A DNA stretch of 42,074 nucleotides from Candidatus Bathyarchaeota archaeon. Its GTDB lineage: Archaea; Thermoproteota; Bathyarchaeia; Bathyarchaeales; DTEX01. Under the pieces are notes generated by a model that was not told the DNA's origin, ran no database searches, and was given only the letters and a program-made list of their open reading frames with translations. How positions within the stretch are numbered: the stretch's first letter is position 1; the number at the start of each line of letters is the position of its first letter. The stretch is taken from the NCBI GenBank assembly GCA_018396995.1, contig JAGTQB010000011.1:1-42074 (forward strand). Reading direction: 5' to 3'. Position numbers and translations under genes: made by a program. Of this stretch, positions 41,471 through 42,074 are shown piece after piece.

Positions 41471-41542
41471 GCATAAAGAAGACATAATAACAGTAGTCTT
41501 AGAAGATAAAAATGAATGAATAATGGATTTTATTACCGTTGT

Positions 41543-41570
41543 CGGATAGTTAAGTTTTTATAACTATCCG
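41543..41570. other. 10-bp perfect stem-loop over the tnpB stop codon
   Basis: CGGATAGTTA (41543-41552), an eight-base loop AGTTTTTA, and TAACTATCCG (41561-41570). The tnpB stop codon (41550-41552, minus strand) sits in one arm. It could be the subterminal hairpin of an IS605-type right end, the 3' end of a guide RNA, or a bidirectional terminator between the convergent FmdE-like and tnpB genes. Confidence 0.5.
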
Positions 41571-42074
41571 TTCCACCTCTTTAAATTCATCGGTGGCTTT
41601 CGGGGGCAACGGTAAAGCACCCCACATTGGATGTTTCATGGCGATGTTCCATGCAGCGATAAAGTGTCTATCCGCTTGGAAGCCGCACTTTCTACATTTA
41701 AAGACATGCCCATTCGGCTTACTAATTTCGCCACATATCGGACATGCCCTAGAGGTGTTTTCCGCTTTAACGGTTTCCGGCTTAAAGCCCAGCTCCATCG
41801 ACTTATAGGAGGTGTAAAACTGAATTTTTCTGAATGGCATGCTGTGGAGCCTTCTATTCATCTCCCTACCATACCGTATCCTCTCCCTGATATGGGTGAG
41901 TTTCTCCATTACAGGTTTAACGTTTTCCTCGGCGATTATACCAGCTATAATCTTTGTTGCTCTATGGAGTATGTCGTTTACTCTCCGCTTTTCCCTTCCA
42001 GAATACTTTGCTAACAGCTTAGCTTTTGTCTTCCCCGAAGTCTTACTCTGAATGCTCCTCCTCTTCCTGAAGTA
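41550..42074 (-). CDS. tnpB: TnpB-family RNA-guided nuclease, C-terminal part (runs off right edge)
   Basis: The minus strand is open from the window edge for 174 residues. They include EKRRVNDILHRATKIIAGII, the zinc ribbon TSRACPICGEISKPNGHVFKCRKCG and the final RuvC motif FQADRHFIAAWNI, with the catalytic Asp kept. The 5' two thirds, including the first two catalytic residues, lie outside. Unlike the two decayed copies elsewhere in the window, no frameshift is visible, so this one may be intact. TnpB uses an omega RNA derived from the element's right end, which here would lie at and beyond the tnpB stop. Confidence 0.82.
   Translation of the reverse strand, partial: YFRKRRSIQSKTSGKTKAKLLAKYSGREKRRVNDILHRATKIIAGIIAEENVKPVMEKLTHIRERIRYGREMNRRLHSMPFRKIQFYTSYKSMELGFKPETVKAENTSRACPICGEISKPNGHVFKCRKCGFQADRHFIAAWNIAMKHPMWGALPLPPKATDEFKEVERIVIKT

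Noticed and set aside
1-42074. CRISPR arrays, tRNA, rRNA or prophage genes
   Set aside because: No regularly spaced repeats, cloverleaf-like segments, rRNA signatures or phage structural genes were found by eye on either strand.

Overview
The window is archaeal chromosomal DNA of moderate-to-low GC. Short TATA-type promoters, purine-rich GGTGA/GGAGG ribosome-binding sites, frequent TTG and GTG starts, archaeal cobalamin genes (CobY, CobZ, BtuFCD), tungsten-type aldehyde:ferredoxin oxidoreductase, an FmdE-like protein and IS607/TnpB remnants all fit. An uncultured Thermoproteota (Bathyarchaeia-like) anaerobe is the best guess; this is inferred from gene content, not from a marker gene. No rRNA, tRNA, CRISPR array or phage region was seen.

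Layout. 1-2645 (minus): the 5' end of a QueG-like iron-sulfur protein, a SnoaL-like protein, a MoaD/ThiS-like sulfur carrier and an FAD-dependent oxidoreductase. 2819-3883: a CcdA-type thiol transporter with a thioredoxin-like front domain. 4113-12078: a catabolic island. It holds two tandem UroD-type methyltransferases, a corrinoid protein, a tandem double cupin (opposite strand), and an alcohol dehydrogenase / four-cluster ferredoxin / aldehyde oxidoreductase operon. 12115-21566: two complete branched-chain-amino-acid-type (Liv) ABC importers, the second split over three transcription units. 21921-24753: two decayed IS607-family elements around an ECF-type membrane protein. 24783-28995: PdxT/PdxS (vitamin B6), a radical SAM protein, and CobY/CobS. 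29109-35317: the corrinoid uptake and salvage cluster (Dph6-like and AsnB-like PP-loop enzymes, BtuD, BtuC, BtuF, divergent CobZ). 35365-39375: a RibU-like ECF S component, a family 5 solute-binding protein and an MFS transporter. 39518-40615: three small membrane proteins of unknown function. 40901-42074: an FmdE-like protein and a TnpB running off the right edge.

How it fits together. The methyltransferase island depends on a corrinoid cofactor, and the B12 cluster imports corrinoids and builds the lower (nucleotide) loop. One reading is that Liv importers bring in an organic acid or methoxylated/methylated compound, the UroD-type enzymes move its methyl group to the corrinoid protein, and the alcohol dehydrogenase, ferredoxin and aldehyde oxidoreductase oxidise an alcohol/aldehyde to an acid while reducing ferredoxin. 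The substrate is not readable from sequence.

Most notable observations: a perfect 21-bp palindrome where a repressor would sit in the btuF promoter; two PP-loop ATP-using enzymes inside the B12 operon with no assigned B12 step; and a mosaic of perfectly identical and strongly diverged blocks between the two methyltransferase genes, pointing to gene conversion.
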